Positions 41,858-51,042 of a stretch of 64,000 bases of DNA are shown here, piece after piece. This DNA is from an uncultured Eubacteriales bacterium (GTDB lineage: Bacteria > Bacillota > Clostridia > Christensenellales > Aristaeellaceae). The DNA lies in assembly GCA_902764915.1 (NCBI GenBank), contig CACWXY010000004.1:62001-126000 (forward strand), written 5' to 3'. The position numbers and the translations under genes are program-made. The notes below the pieces were generated by a model, which ran no database searches, was not told where the DNA came from, and saw nothing but the letters and a program-made list of their open reading frames with translations. The first letter of the stretch is position 1. Each line of letters begins with the position of its first letter.

Positions 41858-42775
41858 ATGGCAGCACGTCCCTATATCGCCGTAGTCGGCGGCGTCAACA
41901 TGGACATCACAGGTTTCAGCGGCACCGAACTGGTTCTCGGAGACTCCAACCCCGGTCAGGTGACCATGACACCCGGCGGTGTCGGACGGAATATTGCCGA
42001 AAACATTGCCCGCCTGGGATTTCCGGTGACCCTTGTCACAGCCCTGGGCGATGATACGCATGCGCAGGAAATCCGCCGTCACTGTGCTTCCTGCGGCATT
42101 GATCTGAGCTACTCCGGCGTCATATTCGGCGTGCCCACCAGCACCTATCTGTGCATCAATGATTCCAAGGGTGACTGTCTGTGCGCGATCGCAGACATGG
42201 CTGTATGCGACGCAATTACACCGGAGTATCTGCAGAACCGGATCCGCGCGCTGACCCAGAGCCAGATGATTATCGTGGATGCGAACCTCTCCGAGGAGAC
42301 GCTGGCCTTCATCGCGCAGTCACAGTCCGCTCCGATTATTGCCGATCCGGTATCCAGCAAAAAAGCGCCGCGGCTTGCCGGTATTCTGGGAAGTCTCTAT
42401 GCCATCAAGCCCAATCGCGCCGAGGCGGAAATCCTCAGCGGCATGAAGATCTCGTCCCAGGAGGACCTGCAGCGCGTAGGCGAATGGTTCCTGTACGAAG
42501 GTGTCCGGCATGTCTGGATTACCCTGGGCAGGGATGGCGTGTTTTATATGAACGAGGAAGAGCACGGGATTGTGCCCTGCGTCCCTGGTCCGGTCGTTTC
42601 CACCAACGGCTGCGGGGATGCCTTCCTTGCGGCCGCTTCCATCGCGCTTCTGGAAGGAAAAAAGCTGTCTGAAGCCGCCAGACTCGGACAGGCTGCCTCC
42701 GCCGTATGCGCACGTTCTCCGCGCGCCGTGAATGCGGACCTTCGCATGGATTCCCTGAATTTTGAGTTTCTCTGA
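41858..42775 (+). CDS. psuK: Pseudouridine kinase (PfkB family)
   Basis: A 305-residue PfkB kinase beginning PYIAVVGGVNMDI with the family loop GGVGRNIAENIARLG. The catalytic base Asp254 lies in TNGCGDAF, a slight change from the usual GAGD motif. The neighbouring psuG identifies it as pseudouridine kinase, which makes pseudouridine 5-phosphate for cleavage by PsuG to uracil and ribose 5-phosphate. The ATG follows GCAGGAGGAGAAAGC. Confidence 0.88.
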   Translation: MAARPYIAVVGGVNMDITGFSGTELVLGDSNPGQVTMTPGGVGRNIAENIARLGFPVTLVTALGDDTHAQEIRRHCASCGIDLSYSGVIFGVPTSTYLCINDSKGDCLCAIADMAVCDAITPEYLQNRIRALTQSQMIIVDANLSEETLAFIAQSQSAPIIADPVSSKKAPRLAGILGSLYAIKPNRAEAEILSGMKISSQEDLQRVGEWFLYEGVRHVWITLGRDGVFYMNEEEHGIVPCVPGPVVSTNGCGDAFLAAASIALLEGKKLSEAARLGQAASAVCARSPRAVNADLRMDSLNFEFL

Positions 42776-42802
42776 TAGACACTGTAGAAGGAGGATACCC
42801 TT

Positions 42803-43732
42803 ATGCAAAACCTGAAAGATTATCTGCATGTGGCCCCGGAAGTACAGGCAGCCCTTGACGCCGGAAAGCCCGTCGTGGCGCTGGAATCCACCATTATTTC
42901 CCACGGCATGCCGTATCCCAAGAATGTGGAAACCGCACTGCATGTGGAGGAGATCATCCGCGAGCACGGTGCCACACCCGCCACGATTGCCATTATCCGC
43001 GGAAAAATGACCGTCGGCTGTACCAGGGAAGAGATTGAATATCTGGGCAGGCGCGGTCTGGATGTGCCCAAGGCCAGCCGGCGTGATCTGCCGGTCCTGC
43101 TCGCCCGCGGGGAAGACGGTGCCACAACGGTTACCACCACCATGATTGCCGCATCGCTTGCGGGCGTCCGCGTATTTGCCACCGGCGGCATCGGCGGCGT
43201 ACACCGCGGTGCCGAAACCACCATGGATATCTCCGCCGATCTGGAAGAGCTGGCCATGACGCCTGTGCTCGTCGTATGCGCCGGGTGCAAGTCCATTCTG
43301 GACATTGGCCTGACACTGGAATACCTGGAGACCAAAGGCGTCCCGGTTCTGGGGTATCAGACCAGTGAAATGCCGGCCTTTTACACCACGCATTCCGGTT
43401 TCCAGGTGGACTACCGCATGGACAGCCCGGAAGATGTGGCCCGCGCATTCAAGGCAAAGCTGGACTGTGATCTGAAGGGCGGCATGTTGCTCACCAACCC
43501 GATCCCCCAGCAGTATGCCATGGACCTTGACTATATCAATGAAAACATTGATGCCGCACTGAAGGAATGCGAAGCGCTGGGAATCCGCGGAAAGAAGATT
43601 ACACCGTTCCTCCTGGATAAGATTCAGAAGCTGACCGGCGGCAAGAGCCTGGAAGCCAATATTCAGCTGGTCTATAACAATGTTGCTGTCGGTGCTGAGG
43701 TTGCCAAAGCGCTGTGTGCACTGAACCGCTGA
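42803..43732 (+). CDS. psuG: Pseudouridine-5'-phosphate glycosidase
   Basis: A 309-residue PsuG enzyme that reversibly splits the C-glycosidic bond of pseudouridine 5-phosphate. Family blocks are VALESTIISHGMPYP, IRGKMTVG, ATTVTTTMIAASLAG, FATGGIGGVHRGAE with the catalytic neighbourhood, and MLLTNPIPQQYAMD near the C-terminus. It starts 27 bases after psuK with GAAGGAGGATACCCTT as ribosome site. Together the pair allows salvage of modified nucleosides from RNA turnover. Confidence 0.95.
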   Translation: MQNLKDYLHVAPEVQAALDAGKPVVALESTIISHGMPYPKNVETALHVEEIIREHGATPATIAIIRGKMTVGCTREEIEYLGRRGLDVPKASRRDLPVLLARGEDGATTVTTTMIAASLAGVRVFATGGIGGVHRGAETTMDISADLEELAMTPVLVVCAGCKSILDIGLTLEYLETKGVPVLGYQTSEMPAFYTTHSGFQVDYRMDSPEDVARAFKAKLDCDLKGGMLLTNPIPQQYAMDLDYINENIDAALKECEALGIRGKKITPFLLDKIQKLTGGKSLEANIQLVYNNVAVGAEVAKALCALNR

Positions 43733-43753
43733 TCCCGGAGGGAGGATGCGCCT

Positions 43754-44995
43754 GTGGATTCGAACGCCTTCTTTCCTGACGGCACGCCCATGGAGGACTG
43801 GTTCGGGGAAGCCCCGGATTATACAGCAGAAAAGTCCTATCCGCTGAACGCCTTCGGGATTGCCCCCGCGCCTTCCCTGCAGACACAGGCGATTCAGTCA
43901 CTGATTGACCGCATTGCAGAGGACGGGGGCGGAACCCTTGTGGTGCCCGCAGGCCGCTACTGCACCGGCGCACTGTTCTTCCGTCCGGGCGTGCATCTGC
44001 ATCTGGCTCCCGGCGCCATACTGCAGGGAAGCGACGACCCTTCCGATTATCCGATCCGGGAAACGCGGATTGAAGGGGAAACCTGCCAGTATCTGTCTGC
44101 GATGATCAATGCAGAGGACTGTGATGGCTTCCGCCTTACCGGAGAAGGGATTCTGGACGGGAACGGCCTGCGTTCCTGGAAAGCCTTCTGGATGCGGCGG
44201 GCATGGAATCCTGCCTGCACAAACAAGGATGAGCAGCGCGCCCGGCTTCTCTACGTGGCCCATTCCGATCATGTAACCATACAGGGCGTCACGCTGCAGA
44301 ACGCACAGTTCTGGACCAGTCACTTCTACCGCTGCCGCTACCTTCGGATTCTTCAGTGCCGCTTCTGCTCCCCGCATGCGCCTGTCAAGGCGCCGAGCAC
44401 GGATGCCATTGACCTGGATGCCTGTAAGGATGTAGTCATCCGCCGCTGCTTCATGGACGTCAATGATGATGCCATTGCACTGAAAGGCGGAAAAGGGCCT
44501 GCCGCAGACACGCTCAGCGAGAACGGGAGCAATGAGCGGATTCTCATTGAAAACTGTCATTACGGTTTCTGTCACGGCTGCCTTACCCTCGGTTCCGAAG
44601 CCATTCACTGCCGGAATGTGATTCTCCGGCACATCCGGGTCGATTCCGGGTTTAATCTGCTATGGCTGAAAATGCGGCCGGACACTCCGCAGCACTACGA
44701 ATACATTCGTGTAGAGGATGTCCAGGGGACAGTCGATCATTTTCTGCAGATCCTCCCCTGGAACCAGTTCTTTGATATGAAAGGGCACAGGCAGATCCCC
44801 CGCTCTGCAGCCGAGCATATCCAGATGACAGGATGCACCATTGCGTGCAAGACCCGCTTCTGTGTCGCGCCATCCCCTGCACAGTACACGCTGTCCGATT
44901 TTCAGATGGAAGGAAATGCGGTCACCGCGACGGAACCGGATCTCTCCCGCCTGGAAAACGGCACGTTTGTACCCTGTACGGGCAGCGGCACATGA
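43754..44995 (+). CDS. GH28 polygalacturonase-like glycoside hydrolase
   Basis: A 413-residue right-handed beta-helix enzyme of family GH28, which hydrolyses alpha-1,4-galacturonan or related sugars. GGGTLVVPAGRYCTGALFF starts the helix; catalytic aspartates are Asp217/220 in STDAIDLD and Asp238-239 in NDDAIAL, with His274 in CHG and a later LKMRPD. No signal peptide is present, so it would act on imported oligogalacturonides. GTG 43754 is the start, ten bases after GGAGG; no ATG is available in frame near it. It is the third gene in the psuK-psuG operon, an unexpected partner. Confidence 0.85.
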   Translation: MDSNAFFPDGTPMEDWFGEAPDYTAEKSYPLNAFGIAPAPSLQTQAIQSLIDRIAEDGGGTLVVPAGRYCTGALFFRPGVHLHLAPGAILQGSDDPSDYPIRETRIEGETCQYLSAMINAEDCDGFRLTGEGILDGNGLRSWKAFWMRRAWNPACTNKDEQRARLLYVAHSDHVTIQGVTLQNAQFWTSHFYRCRYLRILQCRFCSPHAPVKAPSTDAIDLDACKDVVIRRCFMDVNDDAIALKGGKGPAADTLSENGSNERILIENCHYGFCHGCLTLGSEAIHCRNVILRHIRVDSGFNLLWLKMRPDTPQHYEYIRVEDVQGTVDHFLQILPWNQFFDMKGHRQIPRSAAEHIQMTGCTIACKTRFCVAPSPAQYTLSDFQMEGNAVTATEPDLSRLENGTFVPCTGSGT

Positions 44996-45179
44996 CAGAC
45001 ACAGGCATATCACAGCTGTCATCTTCCGCCCATGAAATAAGTGCGCCCTATGATCGGCCGGTCATTACCGCCATCCGGCGCATTTTTCTTCTGCAGTCAT
45101 TTTCGTCGGGAAGCATCGGTGGCGTGCGCCGGCAGAAGGCTGCGTGCCCGATGCGGGAACGATCCCTGTGCGCCTTACC

Positions 45180-45208
45180 CGCCTTGCTGTCAAGCAAGGC
45201 GTTTTTTC
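45180..45208 (+). terminator. Terminator of the psuK-psuG-GH28 operon
   Basis: CGCCTTGCT (45180-45188) pairs with AGCAAGGCG (45193-45201), followed by TTTTTTC. Confidence 0.9.
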
Positions 45209-45248
45209 GGCTGCAGGCAAATGACTGTCACAGGCTCATCGGAAGAAA

Positions 45249-45276
45249 GACTGGCTGCTCTTCCGCGCAGCCAGTC
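45249..45276 (-). terminator. Possible minus-strand terminator
   Basis: GACTGGCTG and CAGCCAGTC form a perfect nine-base stem with TTTCTTCC after it on the minus strand. The T tract is moderate, and the nearest upstream minus-strand gene ends 540 bases away. Confidence 0.4.
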
Positions 45277-45817
45277 ACCCGCGCAAAAAAAGAGAAAGAC
45301 CCATGTCCTTCCCTTCGCGCTTATGTTTCCGGACGCCCTGAAGACCTGCGGGATCAGCCGTATGGTTCACCATACAGCCATCCGTATCCGAGTCATACCT
45401 TGGCACACTGCTCTGTTTTCATCTGTTTCTGGCATTCCGGAACTTCCCGCTTTTTATCCCTGCTTCAGGCAGCGGTCCCCTGCCCTTGCACCGGCCTGGC
45501 ATACTCCGCCTCGCAGAAGCAGCATCATACTCCGATGATTCTGCACAGCCGCTCTTCGAAGACTGCTGTCAGGCTACACAGCCCCTTGCCCGTTTCATCT
45601 TCGTTCCGATTGTCCCCGTCCGCATGCGGAGATGGAACGGCAGTGTCCGGCTGTTCACCACAGGCAGAGCAGAAGCCTGCAGCGCATTCCGGCCGCTGTT
45701 CCGGTGCAGGATGGTTCTTCTCACATGCATACTGCTATATCGCATGCGTCTGTCCATGCGGAAAGCACACCGAACTGTACCTTGTGAGGCACTCCTATCT
45801 GTCTTGTCTTTTGCCGC

Positions 45818-46429
45818 TTACCTGTCTTCCGCGGTAAACGGCTGCCCGATCCACGTCTGGAGCACACTCTCCTCCGCCTCGCCTCGAATCACAGGAAGCA
45901 GTTTTTCAGCCAGTTCCGTTTTTACTGCCGTTTTCGATTTTATATCCAGGGCACTGGGGCCTCTGTCTTTCCGTGTATACGCGCTGGGTTCCAGAGAAAC
46001 CAGTACCATATTCAGCGGTTTTTTCAACACTTTGCGCACTTTTTCCGCCGCGTACTGTTCCTTGGATGTGGAGAGAAACACGGATACGCCCAGAACCCAG
46101 ATGATAGCCCCCACGATAAGAAAAACTGTCGGAAATGAAGCAATCTCATCACGAATATTGCGGTTGGGCCTGACCGAAAACAATGCCATAACACTACAGA
46201 TCATCGTCGCAATAATGGCAAGGGGTATGGTTGAAAGTACTGCTTTAAGCTTGGTCATTTTCTCACATCTCTCGCACACATTCGCTGAAACGATCTCTGT
46301 CAGCGTCTCCTTTCGTATTCCCCTTCCTCTTTTTGTCCCTGTGGCTTCCTGCTTTTCATGCTCAATAAGGACACAGGCATAGTGTTTTTCAAGCCCATCA
46401 TTTCTGCCGCACAGCACACATTTTGGCAT
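45818..46429 (-). CDS. Zinc-finger membrane protein of unknown function
   Basis: A 203-residue protein starting MPKCVLCGRNDGLEKHY, with one CxxC pair at the N-terminus and a second in ANVCERCEK near residue 53, which together probably bind one zinc ion. Two membrane helices follow (AIIATMICSVMALFS and TVFLIVGAIIWVLGVSVFL), and the rest is a charged cytoplasmic tail. ATG 46429 has GGGAGG five bases upstream; a longer frame from 46489 lacks a site. Stands alone; no function can be assigned. Confidence 0.7.
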   Translation of the reverse strand: MPKCVLCGRNDGLEKHYACVLIEHEKQEATGTKRGRGIRKETLTEIVSANVCERCEKMTKLKAVLSTIPLAIIATMICSVMALFSVRPNRNIRDEIASFPTVFLIVGAIIWVLGVSVFLSTSKEQYAAEKVRKVLKKPLNMVLVSLEPSAYTRKDRGPSALDIKSKTAVKTELAEKLLPVIRGEAEESVLQTWIGQPFTAEDR

Positions 46430-46790
46430 ATTGTCCTCCCGGGGGATGCTCTTTCCCTCTCCCAAGGCTGTTTTTTCCAACTCGTTCATGCAGGTACAGG
46501 ATATCTCATTTCATCGACCCCACTATACCATGAAAACGTACCCTATGGGAAGGCATATCGGACAATTGACGGAAGCAAAACAGAATTCCATGCTTCCTGT
46601 ATCCCGTATGCTGCATGTTCTGCCGCATCCGGATGCGCCAGAAAAAAACGGGATACCTGGGCAGTATCCCGTTTCAGAAGATGCACGTCTGTTATGGGAC
46701 GCGCATCCCGAGAATATGCATTCCCGCAAAAGGCCGTCCGTGATTTCTTTCCGGAATCCGCTCAGCAGCCGGCATTGCACGCGCACTGCC
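46430..46790. other. Intergenic region
   Basis: It contains the tyrA terminator at 46641-46674 and presumably the promoter of the zinc/membrane gene near 46530, where a minus-strand TATAGTG is visible. No gene is seen. Confidence 0.4.
46641..46674 (-). terminator. Terminator of tyrA
   Basis: AAACGGGATAC (46646-46656) pairs with GTATCCCGTTT (46664-46674), and the minus strand continues with T residues and C. It lies about 117 bases past the tyrA stop. Confidence 0.9.
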
Positions 46791-47627
46791 TCAGTTTTCT
46801 TCCAGTGCTTCCTTAATCTCTCTTCCTTCCCGCAGCAGACGGTACATTTCATGCTCGTCCTTTTCTGCCAGCGCATTCCGGAATTCCTGAAGCCGCTGCA
46901 TCATACTGTCTATTTCCGGAAGCAGTGCATCGCGATTGGCAAAGAATAGCTCCGTCCACATGCCTTCATTCAGCCTTGCGACACGCGTCATATCCGCAAA
47001 CGAGCCGGCTGAGAACCCCCGGTGCCGCTGCGCCTGGGGACTTTTTACATAGGCTGAGGAAACAATGTGTGCCATCTGCGACGTATACGCAATCATCTCA
47101 TCATGCGTCCGGGGGTCTGTAAACTGTACCCGACGGAAACCGAGATCCAGGAAGAAGTTCTTCAGGTGCACAAGACGCTGCGGATCCTCCTCCGGCCTTG
47201 GGGTCAGGATCATGGAGGCATGATCAAAGAGGTCGTCCCTGGCATACTGAAACCCGGAACGTTCACGGCCCGCCATGGGATGGCCGCCGATAAAATGCCA
47301 TGCCTGGCCCGCGGACAGAGGAAAGAGTCTGTCACAGATCACCTGCTTGACGCCACCGCAGTCAATGACGACGGTTCCCGGCGCAAAGCGATCCGCATGC
47401 GATTCCACCCACTGTATGATCTGTCCCGGATAGAGCGCCACAAACACCATCTGGCATTCTTCCAGCCGGTCCTCGGTAAATACCGCATCCATGGCACCCA
47501 TCACTTCCGCCTGATGAAGGGTTTCTTCCCGGATATCGCATCCGAGCACAGTATGCGCTGTATGGAGCTTGATGGTTCGGGCCATCGATCCCCCGATCAG
47601 GCCCATTCCGATCACCGCGATTGTCAT
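46791..47627 (-). CDS. tyrA: Prephenate dehydrogenase
   Basis: A 278-residue TyrA that oxidises prephenate to 4-hydroxyphenylpyruvate with NAD(P)+, for tyrosine biosynthesis. The nucleotide site is VIGMGLIGGSMAR; HFIGGHPMAGRERSGFQYA holds the conserved His and substrate residues, and DEMIAYTSQMAHIVSSAY is the typical helix with the active-site histidine. There is no C-terminal ACT domain, so feedback regulation would be absent or different. The start follows AAAGGAGGGAAACCAAG. It is not clustered with other aromatic genes. Confidence 0.93.
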   Translation of the reverse strand: MTIAVIGMGLIGGSMARTIKLHTAHTVLGCDIREETLHQAEVMGAMDAVFTEDRLEECQMVFVALYPGQIIQWVESHADRFAPGTVVIDCGGVKQVICDRLFPLSAGQAWHFIGGHPMAGRERSGFQYARDDLFDHASMILTPRPEEDPQRLVHLKNFFLDLGFRRVQFTDPRTHDEMIAYTSQMAHIVSSAYVKSPQAQRHRGFSAGSFADMTRVARLNEGMWTELFFANRDALLPEIDSMMQRLQEFRNALAEKDEHEMYRLLREGREIKEALEEN

Positions 47628-47650
47628 CTTGGTTTCCCTCCTTTTTCCTA

Positions 47651-47665
47651 TCGCATTATATGCGA
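47651..47665 (-). promoter_or_regulatory. Possible tyrA -10 region inside a palindrome
   Basis: TCGCATATAATGCGA on the minus strand contains TATAAT flanked by TCGCAT/ATGCGA arms. No strong -35 box is seen. Confidence 0.4.
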
Positions 47666-47700
47666 TCTGCAGCCTTTATTGCGCAGAGAAAACAGGGGAA

Positions 47701-47733
47701 ATACAAAAAGGCTGCCCCCAACGGTCAGCCTTT
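47701..47733 (-). terminator. Terminator of the E2-like gene
   Basis: AAAGGCTG (47707-47714) pairs with CAGCCTTT (47726-47733), followed on the minus strand by more T residues. It starts seven bases after the stop codon. Confidence 0.85.
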
Positions 47734-47739
47734 GTCTTT

Positions 47740-48627
47740 TTACTGCTTTCTGATTTTCGGTTCATGATACTCGGCATGCTTGTCGAAGCGTACGCTCTCC
47801 GGCGGCGTTTCCAGTTCTTCCGGATGTTCCAGGTAATGCTCCATATCGGCAAAGAAACCGGCATAATGCGCGCCGGAACACACGCGCTCATCGGCGGTAA
47901 TACCGATCGGCAGGAAACGTTTCATGCGAAGCGTTCCGTGATCGTTGACGCACTTGCGTTCCAAAAGCCCCATGCCAAAGAACAGGCTGGTATTTCCAAA
48001 GTTATAGATATGATGGTTCACATGATGCAGTCCGATGGACGCATTGTTGGTAATGAACATGCCGGTATGGAAGGGAAGTTCATTCAGGAGCGCTCCCGGA
48101 CACAGGCCGTAGCGGTCCAGAAGCCTGACAAGGCCCACAACCAGGCTCGGAAGACCCGGTACCTTGAGTACGCCTGCAGCCAGCTTATCCGCAAAATTCT
48201 TGTTGCTCACGCCGCGGTTGCTTTCCACGACCGCAACCATTCTGTCGCGCACGTCATAGATCGTATCCGTGGGGTCAAAGCGGATCTTGACTGCTGTTTC
48301 TCCATCATCCGCATTCTGGGGATCCTTGAGCATGCTGAAAGAGACCGTGCAGTTGTTCCTGGAATAGAACTGCTTGTTCATAATAAAACGGTTGACCTCA
48401 GGATGCTGACTGACCGTGCGCACATAGGCCGCGATGATGATCTGCATAAAGGTGATTTTCTCGCCCTTCTGCATCTGCTCGGCAATATATCGGGTCAAAA
48501 GCTCATAGTCCACACTGTGCTCCAGGAACACCTGCGCATCGCAGCGCATGGGCATAAGATAAGGGGTAATCTGTACGATGGGTTCAATATCGTTGATTCT
48601 CCGTCCGTCCGGACGAAATCCAAACAT
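47740..48627 (-). CDS. 2-oxoacid dehydrogenase E2/CAT-like acyltransferase homologue
   Basis: A 295-residue protein with the fold of the E2 catalytic domain and chloramphenicol acetyltransferase. It lacks lipoyl and peripheral-subunit domains. The helix-strand pattern (MQIIIAAYVRTVSQHPEVNR, FTITADERVCSG-type end) fits, but the catalytic HxxxDG motif reads DERVCSG at residues 246-252, so the active-site His is Glu and the Asp is Ser. Similar stand-alone proteins with DER are known in Clostridia and may have a non-catalytic or altered role. It has its own promoter and terminator and no E1 or E3 gene nearby. Confidence 0.75.
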   Translation of the reverse strand: MFGFRPDGRRINDIEPIVQITPYLMPMRCDAQVFLEHSVDYELLTRYIAEQMQKGEKITFMQIIIAAYVRTVSQHPEVNRFIMNKQFYSRNNCTVSFSMLKDPQNADDGETAVKIRFDPTDTIYDVRDRMVAVVESNRGVSNKNFADKLAAGVLKVPGLPSLVVGLVRLLDRYGLCPGALLNELPFHTGMFITNNASIGLHHVNHHIYNFGNTSLFFGMGLLERKCVNDHGTLRMKRFLPIGITADERVCSGAHYAGFFADMEHYLEHPEELETPPESVRFDKHAEYHEPKIRKQ

Positions 48628-48701
48628 AGGTGTCTCTCCTTTGCTGATGAGCTCGGCAGCTGAAAAATGAAAAAAAAGACGAATAAAAAACTGCCAGGAG
48701 C

Positions 48702-48731
48702 ATTATGCGTCATGCGAAAAAGCCTTGTCAA
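48702..48731 (-). promoter_or_regulatory. Promoter of the E2-like gene
   Basis: On the minus strand TTGACA (48726-48731) and CATAAT (48702-48707) are 18 bases apart, 75 bases upstream of the start codon. Confidence 0.6.
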
Positions 48732-48756
48732 GCAAGATGAAAACAAAGGCCAATCA

Positions 48757-48765
48757 TGGTATAAT
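48757..48765 (+). promoter_or_regulatory. Extended -10 promoter of recD2
   Basis: TGGTATAAT is an extended -10 element 37 bases before the recD2 start. A weak ATGAAA may serve as -35. Confidence 0.6.
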
Positions 48766-48801
48766 CGCTGGGTTATCAGGCCAGGCCAAGGAGGGACGCG
48801 T

Positions 48802-51039
48802 ATGGACAAGCTGGAAGGGATCATTAAGTCCACCATCTTTCGAAACGAAGAAAACGGTTATACCGTACTCGTGCTGAAGGCCGGCAAGCGGCTGCATACG
48901 GTTGTGGGGAGCTTTCCCCCTATGGGCATCGGGGAACAGATCATCGTTACCGGAGAATGGAAGGTCCATGCCACCTATGGTCAGCAGTTTGTCGCTTCCT
49001 CCCTGGAAATCCTGAAGCCCACAACGGCCCTGGGTATAAAGCGCTTTCTCGAGTCCGGCTTTGTCAAGGGCATCGGAAAGGCAACCGCCCGGCGGATCGT
49101 GGAAACCTTCGGCGAGGATGCGCTGCATGTTCTGGAGCAGTGTCCGGAGGAACTGCGCAGGATCAAGGGGCTCTCCGCCGCACGCGTGGATCAGATCGCC
49201 CGTTCCTATCAGTCGCTGATGGGAACAAGGCAGGGCCTGATTTTTCTGCAGTCCCTCGGGATTCCCGCTGCAACTGCACAGAAAATCAGCCAGTTCTACG
49301 GTGAAAAGACCAGGGATATCCTCACAGAGAATCCCTATCAGCCCTGCATGGATATCGAGGGCTTCGGCTTTCTGTCCGCGGATCCGATTGCGCTGTCCCT
49401 GGGATTTCCCAAGGATGCCCCTCAGCGTCTGAAATCGGCGCTCGCCTATACGCTACTGGAGGCAGCGCAGTCAAATGGCCACTGCTATCTGCCCCGGGAA
49501 ACGCTGCTTCTGGAGTGCCAGCGGATCACGGGCGTGGACGAAGAAGTCATTTCCGTTCAACTGCAGTCGCAGATTCTCAGCGGCGAACTGGTCCTGGAGG
49601 AGGGCGAGGAGGAAGACAGAATCTATCTTCCGGCATATTATGCCGCGGAATGCGAAATCTGTCTGCGTCTTTCCCTGCTTATGGAAAGCGCGCCGCCCGC
49701 CCGAAAAACAGACGTACAGAAGCAGATCACGCGCTTTGAACAGGAGCATCAGATGCGCTTCTCTGAAAAGCAGAAGGAAGCCATCGCCTGTGCACTGGAA
49801 TTCGGTGTATTCATCATTACCGGCGGTCCCGGCACAGGCAAGACCACAATCATCAACTGCATCATTTCCCTGCTCTCCCGCAAAGGAAACGTGCTCCTGT
49901 GCGCGCCTACCGGACGCGCGGCCAAGCGCATGAGTGAGACGACCGGTATGGAGGCAAAGACCATCCACCGGCTTCTGGAATACAGCGGAGAGGAAAAGAG
50001 CTTTACCTACGACGAAAGCAAACCGCTGAATGCTTCCTGCATCATCTGCGACGAGACCTCCATGGTTGACCTGATGCTGATGCGCGCACTCCTCCGGGCC
50101 ATCACGCCAGGCACCCGGCTGATTATGGTGGGCGACGCGGATCAGCTGCCCAGTGTAGGCGCAGGAAACGTACTGCGGGATCTGCTCAGCTCACAGGTGA
50201 TCCCGGCCGTGCGTCTGACGGACATTTTCCGGCAGTCCGCCGAGAGCCGTATTGTCACCAACGCGCACCGGATCAATCATGGTGAAATGCCGGTCTTTAA
50301 CGAGAAAGGCACGGATTTCTTTCTGGAACGCTGCCATGATCCGCAGCTGTGTGCCGAAACCGTTGTAGGCCTGGTCTCCACCCGGCTGCCGTCATTTCTG
50401 CATTACACGGCGGAGGAGCGCATGCGCATGATTCAGGTGCTCTCCCCCCACAAGAAGGGAACAACCGGCGTACTGTACCTCAACACCGTCCTGCAGTCGG
50501 CCCTGAACCCGCCCTCGCCCGATAAGCCGTCCGTGGAATGGAACGAGACCGTGTTCCGCCTCGGGGACAAGGTCATGCAGACCAAGAACGACTATATGCT
50601 CGAGTGGACGCGGGACGGCGAGAACGGCAGCGGCGTCTTCAACGGCGATATCGGATATATTGTAGAGGTGGATACAGAGGACGAAATCGTTCAGGTGCGC
50701 TTTGAGGATGACCGTCTGGCAGCCTATACATCCGAGGACGCAGAGAACCTGGACCTGGCCTACTGCATGTCCGTACACAAGTCCCAGGGCAGTGAGTTTC
50801 CGGTACTGGTCATGCCGGTATGCGCCTGTCCATCGCTGCTGCAGACGCGCAATCTCTTCTATACCGCCCTCACCCGTGCCCAGTCCCTGGTCATGCTGGT
50901 AGGCGAGGAAGGCATTATCCGGAATATGGTGCGCAATGATCGGATCACGCGCCGCTTTACCACCCTGTCCGAGCGGCTGCATGCTTCTCTAACCCAGACA
51001 CCCGGGGATTCCTTTCCCGGACTTGCCAAGGAGGTTTGA
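48802..51039 (+). CDS. recD2: RecD-like DNA helicase (RecD2)
   Basis: A 745-residue superfamily 1B 5'-3' helicase of the RecD2 type, not part of RecBCD. The N-terminal 190 residues hold an OB-like start (MDKLEGIIKSTIFRNEENGY) and helix-hairpin-helix motifs (GFVKGIGKATARRI). Motor motifs: Walker A GGPGTGKTT, motif II IICDETSMVD, motif III MVGDADQLPSVGAG, DIFRQ, and motif VI-like YTALTRAQ, with SVHKSQGSEFP. Such enzymes aid repair and replication. It starts a long plus-strand run towards the cell division genes; a GNAT gene follows within four bases. The ATG follows AAGGAGGGACGCGT. Confidence 0.95.
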   Translation: MDKLEGIIKSTIFRNEENGYTVLVLKAGKRLHTVVGSFPPMGIGEQIIVTGEWKVHATYGQQFVASSLEILKPTTALGIKRFLESGFVKGIGKATARRIVETFGEDALHVLEQCPEELRRIKGLSAARVDQIARSYQSLMGTRQGLIFLQSLGIPAATAQKISQFYGEKTRDILTENPYQPCMDIEGFGFLSADPIALSLGFPKDAPQRLKSALAYTLLEAAQSNGHCYLPRETLLLECQRITGVDEEVISVQLQSQILSGELVLEEGEEEDRIYLPAYYAAECEICLRLSLLMESAPPARKTDVQKQITRFEQEHQMRFSEKQKEAIACALEFGVFIITGGPGTGKTTIINCIISLLSRKGNVLLCAPTGRAAKRMSETTGMEAKTIHRLLEYSGEEKSFTYDESKPLNASCIICDETSMVDLMLMRALLRAITPGTRLIMVGDADQLPSVGAGNVLRDLLSSQVIPAVRLTDIFRQSAESRIVTNAHRINHGEMPVFNEKGTDFFLERCHDPQLCAETVVGLVSTRLPSFLHYTAEERMRMIQVLSPHKKGTTGVLYLNTVLQSALNPPSPDKPSVEWNETVFRLGDKVMQTKNDYMLEWTRDGENGSGVFNGDIGYIVEVDTEDEIVQVRFEDDRLAAYTSEDAENLDLAYCMSVHKSQGSEFPVLVMPVCACPSLLQTRNLFYTALTRAQSLVMLVGEEGIIRNMVRNDRITRRFTTLSERLHASLTQTPGDSFPGLAKEV

Positions 51040-51042
51040 GCG

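Larger units (their letters stand above)
44996..45817. other. Non-coding gap of about 0.8 kb
   Basis: After the terminator at 45180-45208 there is a second hairpin at 45249-45276 (GACTGGCTG/CAGCCAGTC) and then about 540 bases without a supported gene. Open frames here have no ribosome sites and no recognisable family. It might be a decayed gene. Confidence 0.5.

Noticed and set aside
41638..41859. A 73-codon minus-strand frame upstream of psuK
   Set aside because: It covers the psuK promoter and ribosome site and has no own start signal.
45000..45837. Open frames of 165-334 codons in the non-coding gap
   Set aside because: No ribosome site, Arg/Ser/Pro/Cys-rich composition and no fold; they also overlap terminators.
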